Source of the DNA: DASRLE01 sp963825315 | Lineage (GTDB): Bacteria; Verrucomicrobiota; Verrucomicrobiia; Limisphaerales; Palsa-1400 | Direction: 5' to 3' | Assembly: GCA_963825315.1 (NCBI GenBank) | Contig: CAWGST010000001.1 | Span: 1,674,001-1,738,000 of the forward strand | Length of the DNA: 64,000 nucleotides | Shown here: positions 55,802 to 64,000 of the stretch, in pieces | Numbering within the stretch: the first letter of the stretch is position 1 | How the letters are laid out: every line of letters begins with the position of its first letter | Translations under genes and position numbers: made by a program | The notes under the pieces: generated by a model | What the model was told of the DNA's origin: nothing | Databases searched by the model: none | The model's input: the letters and a program-made list of their open reading frames with translations, nothing else

Positions 55802-57144
55802 GCGTTCTCGTGGGTGACTTTCTCGCGGATACTTTCGTTATAGTATTTGTCGGTGATAAAATAGCGGTACATCAAAAGCCCCATGATGAGGTGGAAGACG
55901 CCGGGAATGACCGTGAGCAGCAGCGCGATGCCGTTCAAGGTAAGGGCGCTTTGCACCACGTCCGGCGTGTATTTGAAGTAGGTCAACATCCAGCCCACGG
56001 TTCCGGCGGCAAGGCTCATGCCCATCTTCTGCGCGAAGGAAATGCCGCCAAAGGCCATGCCGGCCACCCGCTTGCCGCTCTTGACCTGGCCGTAATCCAC
56101 AGCCTCTGAAATGATGGACCAAAACACGGGTCCCTGAAGGTCAACGATGAAGTTGATGAGGAAATACAAAACGAAAGCCGCGGCAATGCCACCGGGCTTC
56201 ACCGCCAGGTACATGATCAGGCTCAAGGCGAAGGTGAGCAGTTGCGACCAGCGGAAGAGCCGGATTTTGCAGAGCTTCTTCGTGATCCAAGTGGAGGCGA
56301 TCATGGAGAGAATGTTGCCGATGATACCCGTTGTGATGAAGGCGGCTTGCATGTTGGCCTCGCCGCCAAGAAAGTATTTTGCGTAGTACAAACCGACCGA
56401 TCCACGGATCACGTACCCGATCGTGCCGATCACGCATACTCCGGCCAGAATCATCCATTGGTCGTTTTGGCTGAGCAGGACAATCTGCTGCCACACCGGC
56501 TTGCGATCGTTCTTATGCACCACCCGTTCGGTAGTCATGAAGAAACAGAATATGAACAGCAGCGTGGCCAAGCCGGCCATCACCGCCATCGAAACCTGAT
56601 AGCCCCTGGCGAGATGCTCCTGCCCCCAACGGGCGGCAAAGACCGGGACAAACGTATTGACCAGCAAGGAAGCACCCTTGGCGAAGAACAGCCGATACCC
56701 GTTTGCCGAAAGCCGCTCCTGCGGATCGGCGGTCAGCACGCCGGGCAGCGAGATGTAAGGGATGACGATGGCCGTGAAGACGAGCATCATGAGGATGTAC
56801 GTCGCGTAGGCCCAGAGGAGTTTGCCGTTGTAGGACAGATCCGGCGTCGTGAACACCAGCATGATTGAGATCCCGAAAGGGACGGCGAAGACAAGAAAAT
56901 ACGGGCGGTAACGGCCCCAGCGCGTGGTGTGGCTGTCGGTGTAAACGCCCATTGCAACATCCGCAAAAGCGTCAATCAGCCGGGGAATGAGTCCCAACAT
57001 CGCGATATGCGCAACATTCAGTTTGTAAACATCGGTGTAGAAGAACGTGATGATGATCGCCAGCGCCGACCAGACGACATTCACGGCCGCGTCACCGCCG
57101 CCGAATCCGATTTTTTCAGGAACCGTCAGTCTTTGAGTTTTCAT
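55798..57144 (-). CDS. GPH-family (glycoside-pentoside-hexuronide) cation symporter
   Basis: A membrane protein of 448 residues with about 12 helices. Marks: LTVPEKIGFGGGDAAVNVVW (N-terminal G-x-G-D), IPRLIDAFADVAMGVYTDSH followed by TTRWGRYRPYFL (the D-P/x-x-x-G-x-x-x-D and R-x-G-R-x-R-P loop of the MelB group), and YVIRGSVGLYYAKYFLG. It would import arabino-oligosaccharides or arabinose with Na+ or H+. It is coupled to the GH51 gene by ATGA and lies 17 bases after the GH43 gene upstream, so it is part of the arabinan operon. Confidence 0.9.
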   Translation of the reverse strand: MKTQRLTVPEKIGFGGGDAAVNVVWSALAIIITFFYTDVYKLNVAHIAMLGLIPRLIDAFADVAMGVYTDSHTTRWGRYRPYFLVFAVPFGISIMLVFTTPDLSYNGKLLWAYATYILMMLVFTAIVIPYISLPGVLTADPQERLSANGYRLFFAKGASLLVNTFVPVFAARWGQEHLARGYQVSMAVMAGLATLLFIFCFFMTTERVVHKNDRKPVWQQIVLLSQNDQWMILAGVCVIGTIGYVIRGSVGLYYAKYFLGGEANMQAAFITTGIIGNILSMIASTWITKKLCKIRLFRWSQLLTFALSLIMYLAVKPGGIAAAFVLYFLINFIVDLQGPVFWSIISEAVDYGQVKSGKRVAGMAFGGISFAQKMGMSLAAGTVGWMLTYFKYTPDVVQSALTLNGIALLLTVIPGVFHLIMGLLMYRYFITDKYYNESIREKVTHENA

Positions 57145-57161
57145 TCCCGGCAGTCTTCTGA

Positions 57162-58184
57162 TTAATGGAGCCGAATGCTATGATACTCATTGAGCGATTT
57201 TTCATCAACCACCGGCCATTGCCCGGCATCCCATTTGAGCTCCGCAATTTTAAGTTTCTGCAGACCGTTGTCCGCCACCTCGTAGGCGTGAAAGACGAGA
57301 TAGTCCTTGCCGTCAATCGTATAGGCGCTGTTGCCTCCGCGGCCGGCCCAATCTTTGTCGCCGCCCAGCAGCAAGGTGCCGCCACCTTGTGCCATGTTAT
57401 TGCCTTTCTTGTCCAGATAGGGGCCCCGGACGTCTTTGGACCGTCCCACCATGATGCGGTAGGTGCTGGCATTGCCACGGCAGCACAATCCCCAGGAAAC
57501 AAACAGATAATAGTAATCGCCCTTTTTGAAAATGAAGGGCCCCTCGATCTCGGCGGGTCCCGGCACACGGTCATCCACCAGCACCGAACGCTCCCGCTTC
57601 GCCAGAGAGTACCATTCCTGCGGCTGCGCCAGCGCTTTCCAGCTTGCGTCCAGTTTGACCAGCTTGATGCCCGACCAGAATGAGCCGAAGCTCATCCACG
57701 GCGCGCCTTTTTCATCCACGACGATGTTCGGATCAATCGCATTCCAAAGGTCGCGATTGGGCACCGACTTGAGAATGATGCCTTGGTCCTCCCATTGGTA
57801 GTCGGGAGACTTGGGATTGAGCGTCTTGTTGATCGTCAGACCGATGGCCGATCTGATCGAGCCGGGAGCGGACACGGCAAAATACAGGTAGTATTTGCCG
57901 TCATGCCGGCTGATGTCGGGCGCCCAGATGTGGCCGTTAAATCCGCTGTTCACTTCCAGTGCCCAAGACGGATTACCCGGAAAAACCCGCCCGCCCGGTT
58001 CCCAAGCCTTCATGTCTTTGGACATGTAGAACGTGATTCCAGGCCCACTGCTGTAGAGGTAGTAGGTATCGCCCTCTTTCGCCATGGCCGGATCGTGTAC
58101 GTCCACCTCTCTTGCCTGCACTGCAAACATCGCCCCGCCAAGAAGGGGGAGGAGAGAGAGTTTCAGTTTCATAAGGTTTGACAT
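57162..58184 (-). CDS. GH43 arabinan endo-1,5-alpha-L-arabinosidase, exported (1)
   Basis: The product has 340 residues from ATG 58184 (a second in-frame ATG at 58172 gives MKLKLSLLPLLGGAMFAVQA, a cleaner signal peptide). Five-bladed propeller marks: REVDVHDPAMAKEGDTYYLY (catalytic base Asp), NGHIWAPDISRHDGKYYLYF, LWNAIDPNIVVDEKGAPWMS (second Asp), PAEIEGPFIFKKGDYYYLFV (acid Glu) and WGLCCRGNASTYRIMVGRSK. It cuts alpha-1,5-linked arabinan in the periplasm or outside. It is one of three non-identical GH43 genes in a row, which suggests split specificity (endo versus exo action, chain length). Confidence 0.92.
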   Translation of the reverse strand: MSNLMKLKLSLLPLLGGAMFAVQAREVDVHDPAMAKEGDTYYLYSSGPGITFYMSKDMKAWEPGGRVFPGNPSWALEVNSGFNGHIWAPDISRHDGKYYLYFAVSAPGSIRSAIGLTINKTLNPKSPDYQWEDQGIILKSVPNRDLWNAIDPNIVVDEKGAPWMSFGSFWSGIKLVKLDASWKALAQPQEWYSLAKRERSVLVDDRVPGPAEIEGPFIFKKGDYYYLFVSWGLCCRGNASTYRIMVGRSKDVRGPYLDKKGNNMAQGGGTLLLGGDKDWAGRGGNSAYTIDGKDYLVFHAYEVADNGLQKLKIAELKWDAGQWPVVDEKSLNEYHSIRLH

Positions 58185-58198
58185 ATTTGCTTCTTTCT

Positions 58199-59200
58199 TT
58201 AGTGCAGGGCGCCCACTTCCGGCCAGCCGGCGGCATCCCATCGGAGGGGGAGGACGGCCAGCGTCGGCCTTCCCTCGCGCGTGCCGTCATAAAAATGGCA
58301 ACTGAACCAATCTTTTCCGCCGGCCGAAATGATGCCGGCATGGCCCGGCCCGATGAATGGCCCTGTGCTGCCCAAAACCAAACTGCCGCCGTCCAGAAGC
58401 ATATCGACTGCCTTTTTGTCAAGATAGGGACCGGTGATCTTCCGGCTGCGGCCGACGCGAATGTTGTAGGTGCTTTTGACGCCCCGGCAGCACTGGCCCC
58501 AGTTGACAAACAAATAGTAATAGCCGTCGCGCCAATAAATATAGGACGCTTCGATCATGTCATGGCGGGCGAGGGAATAGATCGGAGAATTGGTGGCGAG
58601 GCGTTTGCCGGTCGCGGGGTCCAGCTCCACCAGTTTGATGCCGGTCCAAAAGGAGCCGAAGGCGAGCCATAGTCTTCCATCGGTGTCCAGTGAGATGGCA
58701 GGATCGATGGCGTTGCAGTCGTCCGTGGCCGTGGTTTGGAGGACGGGGCCCTGATCTGTCCAAGCGTAGCCGGGATCGGCGGGATCAAGGGTGGGATTGG
58801 TCGCCAGGCCGATGGCGGAGGTGTTTTTGCCCCAGGTGGAGACGGCGTAGTAGAGGAGGTAGCGGTTGCGCAAATGAATGACGTCCGGAGCCCAGAAATG
58901 GCCGTGATTGCCGGGAACGGCGGCGCTGGTCCAAGACGGGATATTGGTGAAAACCGGCGGGCCTGCCGTCCAATGAATCAAATTGGTGGAATGGCGGGAA
59001 ACGATGCCGCGTCCGGTGGCGAAAACCCAGTACTCATCCTTGCACTGGACAATGGTGGAGGGGTCGTGGGCGGAAACGTCGCGCCGGCCCAGCAGGAGAA
59101 CCCCGGTATTGGTGGCCGTGTTGGTCTCCGCGCCGAAGGCAATGCCGCAACAAGCCAGGGTCAGAACAGCAATGGATAAAATTTGGAACAAGGAACGCAT
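58199..59200 (-). CDS. GH43 arabinan endo-1,5-alpha-L-arabinosidase, exported (2)
   Basis: From ATG 59200 (MRSLFQILSIAVLTLACCGI) the product has 333 residues. The signal peptide may include a lipobox-like ending (L-A-C-C-G), so it could be a lipoprotein. Catalytic set: RRDVSAHDPSTIVQCKDEYW, HGHFWAPDVIHLRNRYLLYY, DCNAIDPAISLDTDGRLWLA, HDMIEASYIYWRDGYYYLFV and WGQCCRGVKSTYNIRVGRSR. It lacks any accessory domain. Only 14 bases separate it from GH43 (1) and 8 from GH43 (3), so the three are one transcript. Confidence 0.92.
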   Translation of the reverse strand: MRSLFQILSIAVLTLACCGIAFGAETNTATNTGVLLLGRRDVSAHDPSTIVQCKDEYWVFATGRGIVSRHSTNLIHWTAGPPVFTNIPSWTSAAVPGNHGHFWAPDVIHLRNRYLLYYAVSTWGKNTSAIGLATNPTLDPADPGYAWTDQGPVLQTTATDDCNAIDPAISLDTDGRLWLAFGSFWTGIKLVELDPATGKRLATNSPIYSLARHDMIEASYIYWRDGYYYLFVNWGQCCRGVKSTYNIRVGRSRKITGPYLDKKAVDMLLDGGSLVLGSTGPFIGPGHAGIISAGGKDWFSCHFYDGTREGRPTLAVLPLRWDAAGWPEVGALH

Positions 59201-59208
59201 TTCGGAAT

Positions 59209-61662
59209 TTAACCGCCGGTGTCTGCCCGGCACAGCCTAAAAAACGCGGGAGCGCCGCCGACGGGCAGCGAGACCCAATTGGCATTGTTCGAGATGCTGG
59301 CCGCGCTGGTGACGACGTTCCATTGAGCGCCCGGACCCAACTCCGAGGACGATTCCAGAACAAACCCGGCGGCAAAGGAAGGCCACGTCAAGGTGAAACC
59401 CTGGGCGGAAGGGGAGACGGCGAGGCTAACCGGCATGGCCAATCCATTGGGTCCGCCTTCATAATCGGCCATGATTTGCCGGGGCGAAAGATGGCCGTCG
59501 TAAATGCGAAACTCGTCGATTGCGCCAACGAGCCAGGCATCGGCGGAAAAGAGGGAGCGGCCCAGATAGGAAAGGGCCGAACTCACATTGCTCAAAGGCG
59601 GCAGGGTGGCGGTGGCGGCGGATTCCAGGATGCCATTGGTATAAATGGCGCAGTAGTTGTTTGCGGGATCGACGATGCAGACGACATGCACGGCGGCGCC
59701 GTCGAGCGTTCCCGGAACGTTGAGGCTGGCCGATCCGGCGGACGTGGACACCGCCAGGTTTTGCGCATTGTCGCCGGTGTGCGGGCTGAAGAAAAGATAT
59801 TGCTGGCCGCTGGCGCCGTTGGTGGCGCCAAAGTCGAAAACTCTCGCCCAGTTGCTGTTGACGCCAAACGCGGCCCAAAATTCCAGGCTCGCCGCCGCAC
59901 ACCCGCTGACCAATCCGCCGGGGAGATTGACATAGGTTCCAGGCGAACCGTCCAAAGCGACGGCATTGCCGACGATGGCAGCGTCTCCACCGAGGGTGCC
60001 ATCCGCAGTGCCGATGGAGTCGGCGGCATCGGCGGAAAAAGAGTAGCGATGGGCCAATCCAGGGTGGGCCTCGGCCAGATTCAGGATTTGCGCGTCTGTT
60101 AGAGCAACGCCGTAAATGCGAAGGGAATCGAGTTGGCCGCTGAAATGGGGATCGGTGGAAAATTGACTCAATCCAAGGTAGTTATCGGCGGCCTGGACCT
60201 GCCAGGGGCGGATGGTCAGGTTGTTGTTGGTGGCAATGGGAAGGCCGTTGAAATAGAGCTTGCCCGACGTGCCGTTGAGAACCACCGCCAGATGACACCA
60301 CGAATTTGCCGGCAGGGCGATCGGGGCGTCGATGATTTGTTCATGGCCTTCGCCGTTGGTGGTGATGGCGAATCGCAGCAGGCCGGTGGCTCCATTGGAG
60401 GGCGTCAAGAAGAGGTAACGGCTGGTCCCGCCGCCGAAATCGAAGACGCGCTGCCAGGCCGCGCCGCCGTTCCATTTTGCCCAAATGGCAAATGTGCTGG
60501 CGTTGGCGACCGACAAGGGCAGGGAAACATAGTTGCTGACGCCATTGAGGAGGAGGGTGTTGCCGAGATTGGGGTCGTTGGTGATGGAGGCGCCATTGAC
60601 CATCTGTCCGTTGAACTGGCCGAGATTCTCGCGGGCATTGGCTTCAAAGGAATAAAAGGCGCACCAGTTATTAGTCAACTGCGGCCAGCCGCTGGCGCTC
60701 CAAGTCATCTGGCCCAGGCCGAGAGTAGGGGCGCCGTTGTTGTTGCCGTCGTAGTAGTGGCAGGTGAACCAATTGGTCTGGGCTTCGACCAAAAGACCCG
60801 CCTGGCCGGGGCCAATGAAGCGTCCGGTGCTCTCCAGAAAGAGCGTGCCGCCCCCGGAGGCCATGCTGGCGCCGTTCTGATCCAAATACGGCCCTGTGAT
60901 GCTCGAACTGCGGCCGACACGGATGTTATAGGTGCTGTCCACCCCGTCGCAGCAGGTGTCCCAATTGACAAAAAGGTAGTAGAAACCGCCATTTTGAACC
61001 AGACAAGAGGCTTCGATGGCCGTGCTCGGCGGATGGGTGGCCAGGGAATACACGGTGGAATTGGTGCTGATGCGTTTGCCAGTCGCAGGATCAAGCTGGA
61101 TCAACTGGATGCCGCCCCAGAAGGAACCGAACGACATCCACAACTGGCCGTTGGCCAGCAGAAGCGCGCCGGGATCAATCGCATTATAATTGACACTGGC
61201 GCCGGACTCGACGACAGGCCCCTGGTCCACCCATTGGTAACCGGGCGCCGCCGGGTCCAGGGTGGAATTGGTGGCCAGACCAATGGCGGACACCCTGCTG
61301 CCGAAAGTGGAGACGGCATAGTAGAGGTAATAGCCGCCGTTGAGACTGATCACGTCCGGCGCCCAGAAAAAGCCGGTGAACCCCGGAACCGCGTTGGTGG
61401 TCCAGAGAGGCGAGTTGGCGGCGTTGAAAACAGGCGGCCCGGCCACCCAGTTGATCTTGTCCGGCGAAGAGATGGAGGAGATGTTCTGGCCGGTAAAGTA
61501 GATGTAGTAGCGCCCATCGCATTTAAGCATGGGCGACGGATCGTGAACAAAAAAGTCGCCCTGCAACGGAATCTGCGCCGCGCCGCGCCCGAGGCCCAGA
61601 AATGCCAGCAGAACCGCGCAGAACCAAAGCCGCGCGCAAGACCAGCCTGCCAGTTTAATCAT
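59209..61662 (-). CDS. GH43 arabinanase with two LamG domains, exported (3)
   Basis: From ATG 61662 (MIKLAGWSCARLWFCAVLLA) the product has 817 residues. Residues about 30-325 form the GH43 domain: GDFFVHDPSPMLKCDGRYYI, GFFWAPDVISLNGGYYLYYA, YNAIDPGALLLANGQLWMSF, STAIEASCLVQNGGFYYLFV and TCCDGVDSTYNIRVGRSSSI. Two LamG/concanavalin-like domains follow, opening WCAFYSFEANARENLGQFNG and LAHRYSFSADAADSIGTADG. The last 60 residues form a small tail with LESSSELGPGAQWNVVTSAA and FFRLC at the end. LamG domains probably bind the polysaccharide or surface. The C-terminal tail is shared in style with two other secreted proteins here. Confidence 0.91.
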   Translation of the reverse strand: MIKLAGWSCARLWFCAVLLAFLGLGRGAAQIPLQGDFFVHDPSPMLKCDGRYYIYFTGQNISSISSPDKINWVAGPPVFNAANSPLWTTNAVPGFTGFFWAPDVISLNGGYYLYYAVSTFGSRVSAIGLATNSTLDPAAPGYQWVDQGPVVESGASVNYNAIDPGALLLANGQLWMSFGSFWGGIQLIQLDPATGKRISTNSTVYSLATHPPSTAIEASCLVQNGGFYYLFVNWDTCCDGVDSTYNIRVGRSSSITGPYLDQNGASMASGGGTLFLESTGRFIGPGQAGLLVEAQTNWFTCHYYDGNNNGAPTLGLGQMTWSASGWPQLTNNWCAFYSFEANARENLGQFNGQMVNGASITNDPNLGNTLLLNGVSNYVSLPLSVANASTFAIWAKWNGGAAWQRVFDFGGGTSRYLFLTPSNGATGLLRFAITTNGEGHEQIIDAPIALPANSWCHLAVVLNGTSGKLYFNGLPIATNNNLTIRPWQVQAADNYLGLSQFSTDPHFSGQLDSLRIYGVALTDAQILNLAEAHPGLAHRYSFSADAADSIGTADGTLGGDAAIVGNAVALDGSPGTYVNLPGGLVSGCAAASLEFWAAFGVNSNWARVFDFGATNGASGQQYLFFSPHTGDNAQNLAVSTSAGSASLNVPGTLDGAAVHVVCIVDPANNYCAIYTNGILESAATATLPPLSNVSSALSYLGRSLFSADAWLVGAIDEFRIYDGHLSPRQIMADYEGGPNGLAMPVSLAVSPSAQGFTLTWPSFAAGFVLESSSELGPGAQWNVVTSAASISNNANWVSLPVGGAPAFFRLCRADTGG

Positions 61663-61751
61663 AGACACCACCGGCTTCTTCAAAGGCAAAGAAAAAAACA
61701 AGGCGACGCACCCCAAACAATGCCTCGCCTTGCCACCCTTGTGAGGACGGA

Positions 61752-61769
61752 GCCGGGTGTTTCCCCGGC
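61752..61769 (-). terminator. Short GC hairpin between the LamG gene and GH43 (3)
   Basis: GCCGGG and CCCGGC pair around a six-base loop. It lies 17-34 bases after the LamG-protein stop in the 123-base gap. There is no T tract, so it may attenuate or protect the mRNA end rather than stop transcription. Confidence 0.45.
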
Positions 61770-61785
61770 CCCGCCTGTATTTCCA

Positions 61786-63996
61786 TTACTGCAGTCCGTA
61801 AGCCAGGCCGCTGCCTGCTCCAATCGGAATGGTCTCCTGGTAATTCGAGCCGACAACCGCCAACGTGCCGTTGGTCACTGGAGTCCAAGGGCCATTGCCG
61901 GGCAGTGGGCTGGACACCAAGGTGACGTAGGCAGAACACGTCGGCCAAGAGATCACTATGTTGCCGTTCGAGAGCGTCGGAGTCAAGCTCACGCTCCTGC
62001 ATGTGCCGATGACTTGGTTCGGTCCGAGGGCATAATCGGCGCTGACTTGAGCGGCGTTCAGCGCGCTGCTGTAAATGCGAAACTCAGCAACGGAACCATT
62101 GAGAGTCGGGTCTGGACCCCTATCTGTCAGACCAATATTCGCGTCTCCTTGATAACCATCCCAACCGATATAATTGTTCGGGTTCTGCGCGGACGCGCCG
62201 TCCAACACCGATTGCGGGCCAAGGATGTAGGCAAGATAGCTTCCGCTGGCAAAACTAGGACCGACGAAACCAACTGGATCAGTCATGTTGTTGTACATCG
62301 ACGCAGTCGCAGCGAGCACGCCATTTATATAGAGCGACTCGTAACCTGCATACGGATGAAAAACGGCAACGATATGCACGTTGGTCGCTCCGTTAAGAGC
62401 ATTGGGTATCCCTGCATCCCGTTCACCGTTGAAGCCGGGGAGCCCCTGGCCGAAGCTCACTTGCGTGGTCGTTCCGGCGGAATTCGGCACGACATTAATG
62501 TAATCTCCGCCATATCCATCATTTCCATCCCCACTTTGATCCGCATAGCCAAAGCAGAAGAGATTGGCAAAAACATTAATTGGACTGCCAAAGCTGGCCC
62601 AAGTCTCGACCGACATCTCGTCCATGCCGGTGGCAATTCCGGCAGGCAATTGCACATAGCAGCCTTGTGTGCCATCCAGCGTGACCTTGCCTCCGCCTAA
62701 AGCAGCGGTACCCTCGAGCGTGGCCGCATAACTGGGATTGCTGGTAACAGAGTCCGCCACGGTCGTGCCCGAACTCGCGGTAAAGCTGTAGCGGTGGACC
62801 ATGGCGGGCGGGTTGTCCGACACGGTGATCGTAACCGTGTTGCCACTGGTGAACGCGCCGACCGTGGCGCTCACTGTGGCACTGCCCGGCCCGACCGCGG
62901 TGGCAACGCCGTTGGCGTCAACCGTGAGCACCTGGGGGTTGCTCGAGGTGTAACTCGGCGTCGGAAACGAGGCCGGGTCCACACCCGGTTCCGCCGAACT
63001 CAAATAGACTCCAGTGATGTTCGGATAATCGCCGACCAGCGCCAACTGTTGGAACGTGCCCATGGGCACAGTGGCTTTGAGCACGGGTTTGAAATAAACA
63101 CGCTTCAGCGCGCCGCCGAGAGGCGTCACCGACACATAGGTGTTGGTGCCATCGTCGCTAATCATAATGTCATTTGTATCAAACCCTATGCCATAGGCTC
63201 GAAGAATGCCTCTGGTTATCCAGGTGGAAGCCGCTCCTGAATTACCGCCAGTAATGGTGCCTTCAGGCAGGGTTAATGTGCCGCCACCGACATTGAGGGA
63301 CCTTGTGCCGTCACATTCGCCGTATGCAGTGCTCATGTTGACATAACTATTAACAAAGAAACTAGCCGTGTCATAGATGTTCAAATGAGCGCCGAACCAC
63401 AATCCGGCTCCGCCAGGACTGGTGTACGCGGCATTGCCGTACATGTACATGATCGTATGATTTCCAAACTGAGGCCCATTCCACCATCCATCCCCGAGAT
63501 TGAAAGACGCCCCTTGGGAGTAGGTGGCCATGGAGGAGCCATTATACATGTTGATTATGCTGTGCACCGCGGGATCAGGTGAATACGGGGCCATCGTCCA
63601 ATCCCAACTCAACGAGCCGTAAACATTCAGAGTGCATCCGAACTCCGGGCCGTAAATGGTGTTAAAATTCGCAGTGCCGGGTTGACCGCACTGTGGGAAG
63701 CCGGGAGCTTCAATGTCCCCTGGGGGAACTTCTATCACTGTGCCGCCATTTGCGGGATCGAGCCACACGTTGCCTCCAAAATATGTTGAAGTGGCGCATG
63801 AGACAGAGCCGCCCGCATTCGTGTCGTTGGGCGGCACTTCTTGTATAGTCCCGTTAAAAAGCCAGTTAGCCGGGTTGTTCCACATGATGCTGGTTGGCGT
63901 GCCATTCCAGTGGTCATCCTGTGCTGAAACACGCTGGTTCAAACACAGCGCCAAGCCGACAGGGGCCACATAACATAGTTTTTTGATAATTGTCAT
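61786..63996 (-). CDS. Large exported LamG/Big_2-type protein
   Basis: The product has 736 residues from ATG 63996, near the window edge. MTIIKKLCYVAPVGLALCLN is a signal peptide (cut near VSA-QDD). Residues 30-300 form a Gly/Asn/Thr-rich beta region, perhaps a beta-helix or autotransporter-like repeat (LNVYGSLSWDWTMAPYSPDP, LNVGGGTLTLPEGTITGGNS). A bacterial Ig-like (Big_2) segment follows: VLTVDANGVATAVGPGSATV. Then a LamG domain starts MVHRYSFTASSGTTVADSVT. The tail has LSNGNIVISWPTCSAYVTLV and SSPLPGNGPWTPVTNGTLAV. No catalytic motif is seen. It is first in the arabinan gene row and may bind substrate or the cell surface. Confidence 0.82.
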   Translation of the reverse strand: MTIIKKLCYVAPVGLALCLNQRVSAQDDHWNGTPTSIMWNNPANWLFNGTIQEVPPNDTNAGGSVSCATSTYFGGNVWLDPANGGTVIEVPPGDIEAPGFPQCGQPGTANFNTIYGPEFGCTLNVYGSLSWDWTMAPYSPDPAVHSIINMYNGSSMATYSQGASFNLGDGWWNGPQFGNHTIMYMYGNAAYTSPGGAGLWFGAHLNIYDTASFFVNSYVNMSTAYGECDGTRSLNVGGGTLTLPEGTITGGNSGAASTWITRGILRAYGIGFDTNDIMISDDGTNTYVSVTPLGGALKRVYFKPVLKATVPMGTFQQLALVGDYPNITGVYLSSAEPGVDPASFPTPSYTSSNPQVLTVDANGVATAVGPGSATVSATVGAFTSGNTVTITVSDNPPAMVHRYSFTASSGTTVADSVTSNPSYAATLEGTAALGGGKVTLDGTQGCYVQLPAGIATGMDEMSVETWASFGSPINVFANLFCFGYADQSGDGNDGYGGDYINVVPNSAGTTTQVSFGQGLPGFNGERDAGIPNALNGATNVHIVAVFHPYAGYESLYINGVLAATASMYNNMTDPVGFVGPSFASGSYLAYILGPQSVLDGASAQNPNNYIGWDGYQGDANIGLTDRGPDPTLNGSVAEFRIYSSALNAAQVSADYALGPNQVIGTCRSVSLTPTLSNGNIVISWPTCSAYVTLVSSPLPGNGPWTPVTNGTLAVVGSNYQETIPIGAGSGLAYGLQ

Positions 63997-64000
63997 TTTT

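Noticed and set aside
60133..62700. 855-codon plus-strand ORF
   Set aside because: Antisense to the GH43-LamG and LamG genes, spanning their intergenic gap; composition is that of a high-GC shadow frame.
1..64000. tRNA genes
   Set aside because: I scanned for T-loop GGTTCGAAT-type motifs with matching acceptor stems and found none that closed; a covariance-model search would settle it.

Overview
The window is GC-rich bacterial chromosome that looks like a member of the Verrucomicrobiota, perhaps the Pedosphaera/Limisphaera side. This is an inference from gene style, with no marker tree behind it. The signs are a prepilin with an H-x-DG type C-terminus, large secreted LamG and GH43 proteins that share a W-rich C-terminal tail, many small toxin-antitoxin pairs, and families of short A/T-rich palindromic repeats placed at gene ends. 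Housekeeping genes (argH end, lysA, folA, argD-argF, guaA, apt, a sigma-70 gene, rnpB) lie among accessory blocks.

Layout. 0-1.6 kb: end of argH, then an A/T-rich acquired-looking pair. 1.6-6.3 kb: DUF2442 protein, squalene/phytoene synthase, a secreted coiled-coil repeat protein, lysA, folA. 6.4-8.2 kb: a complete IS1634-like element. 8.2-16.1 kb: at least three toxin-antitoxin pairs plus two orphan-like antitoxins around argD-argF, an HtrA protease and a zinc-ribbon coiled-coil protein. 16.5-18.7 kb: rnpB with a recognisable promoter, convergent with and overlapping a hydrolase/phosphoribosyltransferase operon. 18.7-25.2 kb: repeats, a lipoprotein, a response regulator, an NtrB/NtrC-like pair, and a sigma-54-type promoter in front of an exported three-repeat protein. 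25.2-38.8 kb: guaA, fur, an LmtA-like methyltransferase, sigma factor, apt, a PAP2-glycosyltransferase fusion, a prepilin, a BspA-type LRR protein, an RluA-RlmI fusion and a GltD-like oxidoreductase. 39.0-46.1 kb: an hdrCBA-mvhDGA operon (heterodisulfide-reductase-like complex plus group 3c-type [NiFe] hydrogenase) with a convergent hydrogenase maturation protease. 47.3-52.6 kb: a defence island with two ATPase/TOPRIM-like pairs (RloAB/AbiL-like and AAA/DUF4276) on either side of a zinc-ribbon protein. 52.6-64 kb: a minus-strand arabinan-use cluster (LamG protein, three GH43 arabinanases, GPH symporter, GH51 arabinofuranosidase, TIM-barrel isomerase-like protein).

How the parts may work together. 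The arabinan cluster reads as an extracytoplasmic degradation, uptake and cytoplasmic debranching route. The Hdr/Mvh operon would couple H2 oxidation to a flavin-bifurcating HdrA, and a divergent NAD(P)H:acceptor oxidoreductase-like gene starts about 250 bp away. The NtrBC-like pair probably activates the gene just downstream from a -24/-12 promoter.

Caveat. Eight genes carry twelve single-base frame breaks (eleven +1, one -1), nearly all explainable as one-base changes in short homopolymers. Every affected gene becomes a normal full-length family member when corrected. I treat them as probable sequencing errors and annotate the full spans; six of the twelve fall in the hdr/mvh operon.
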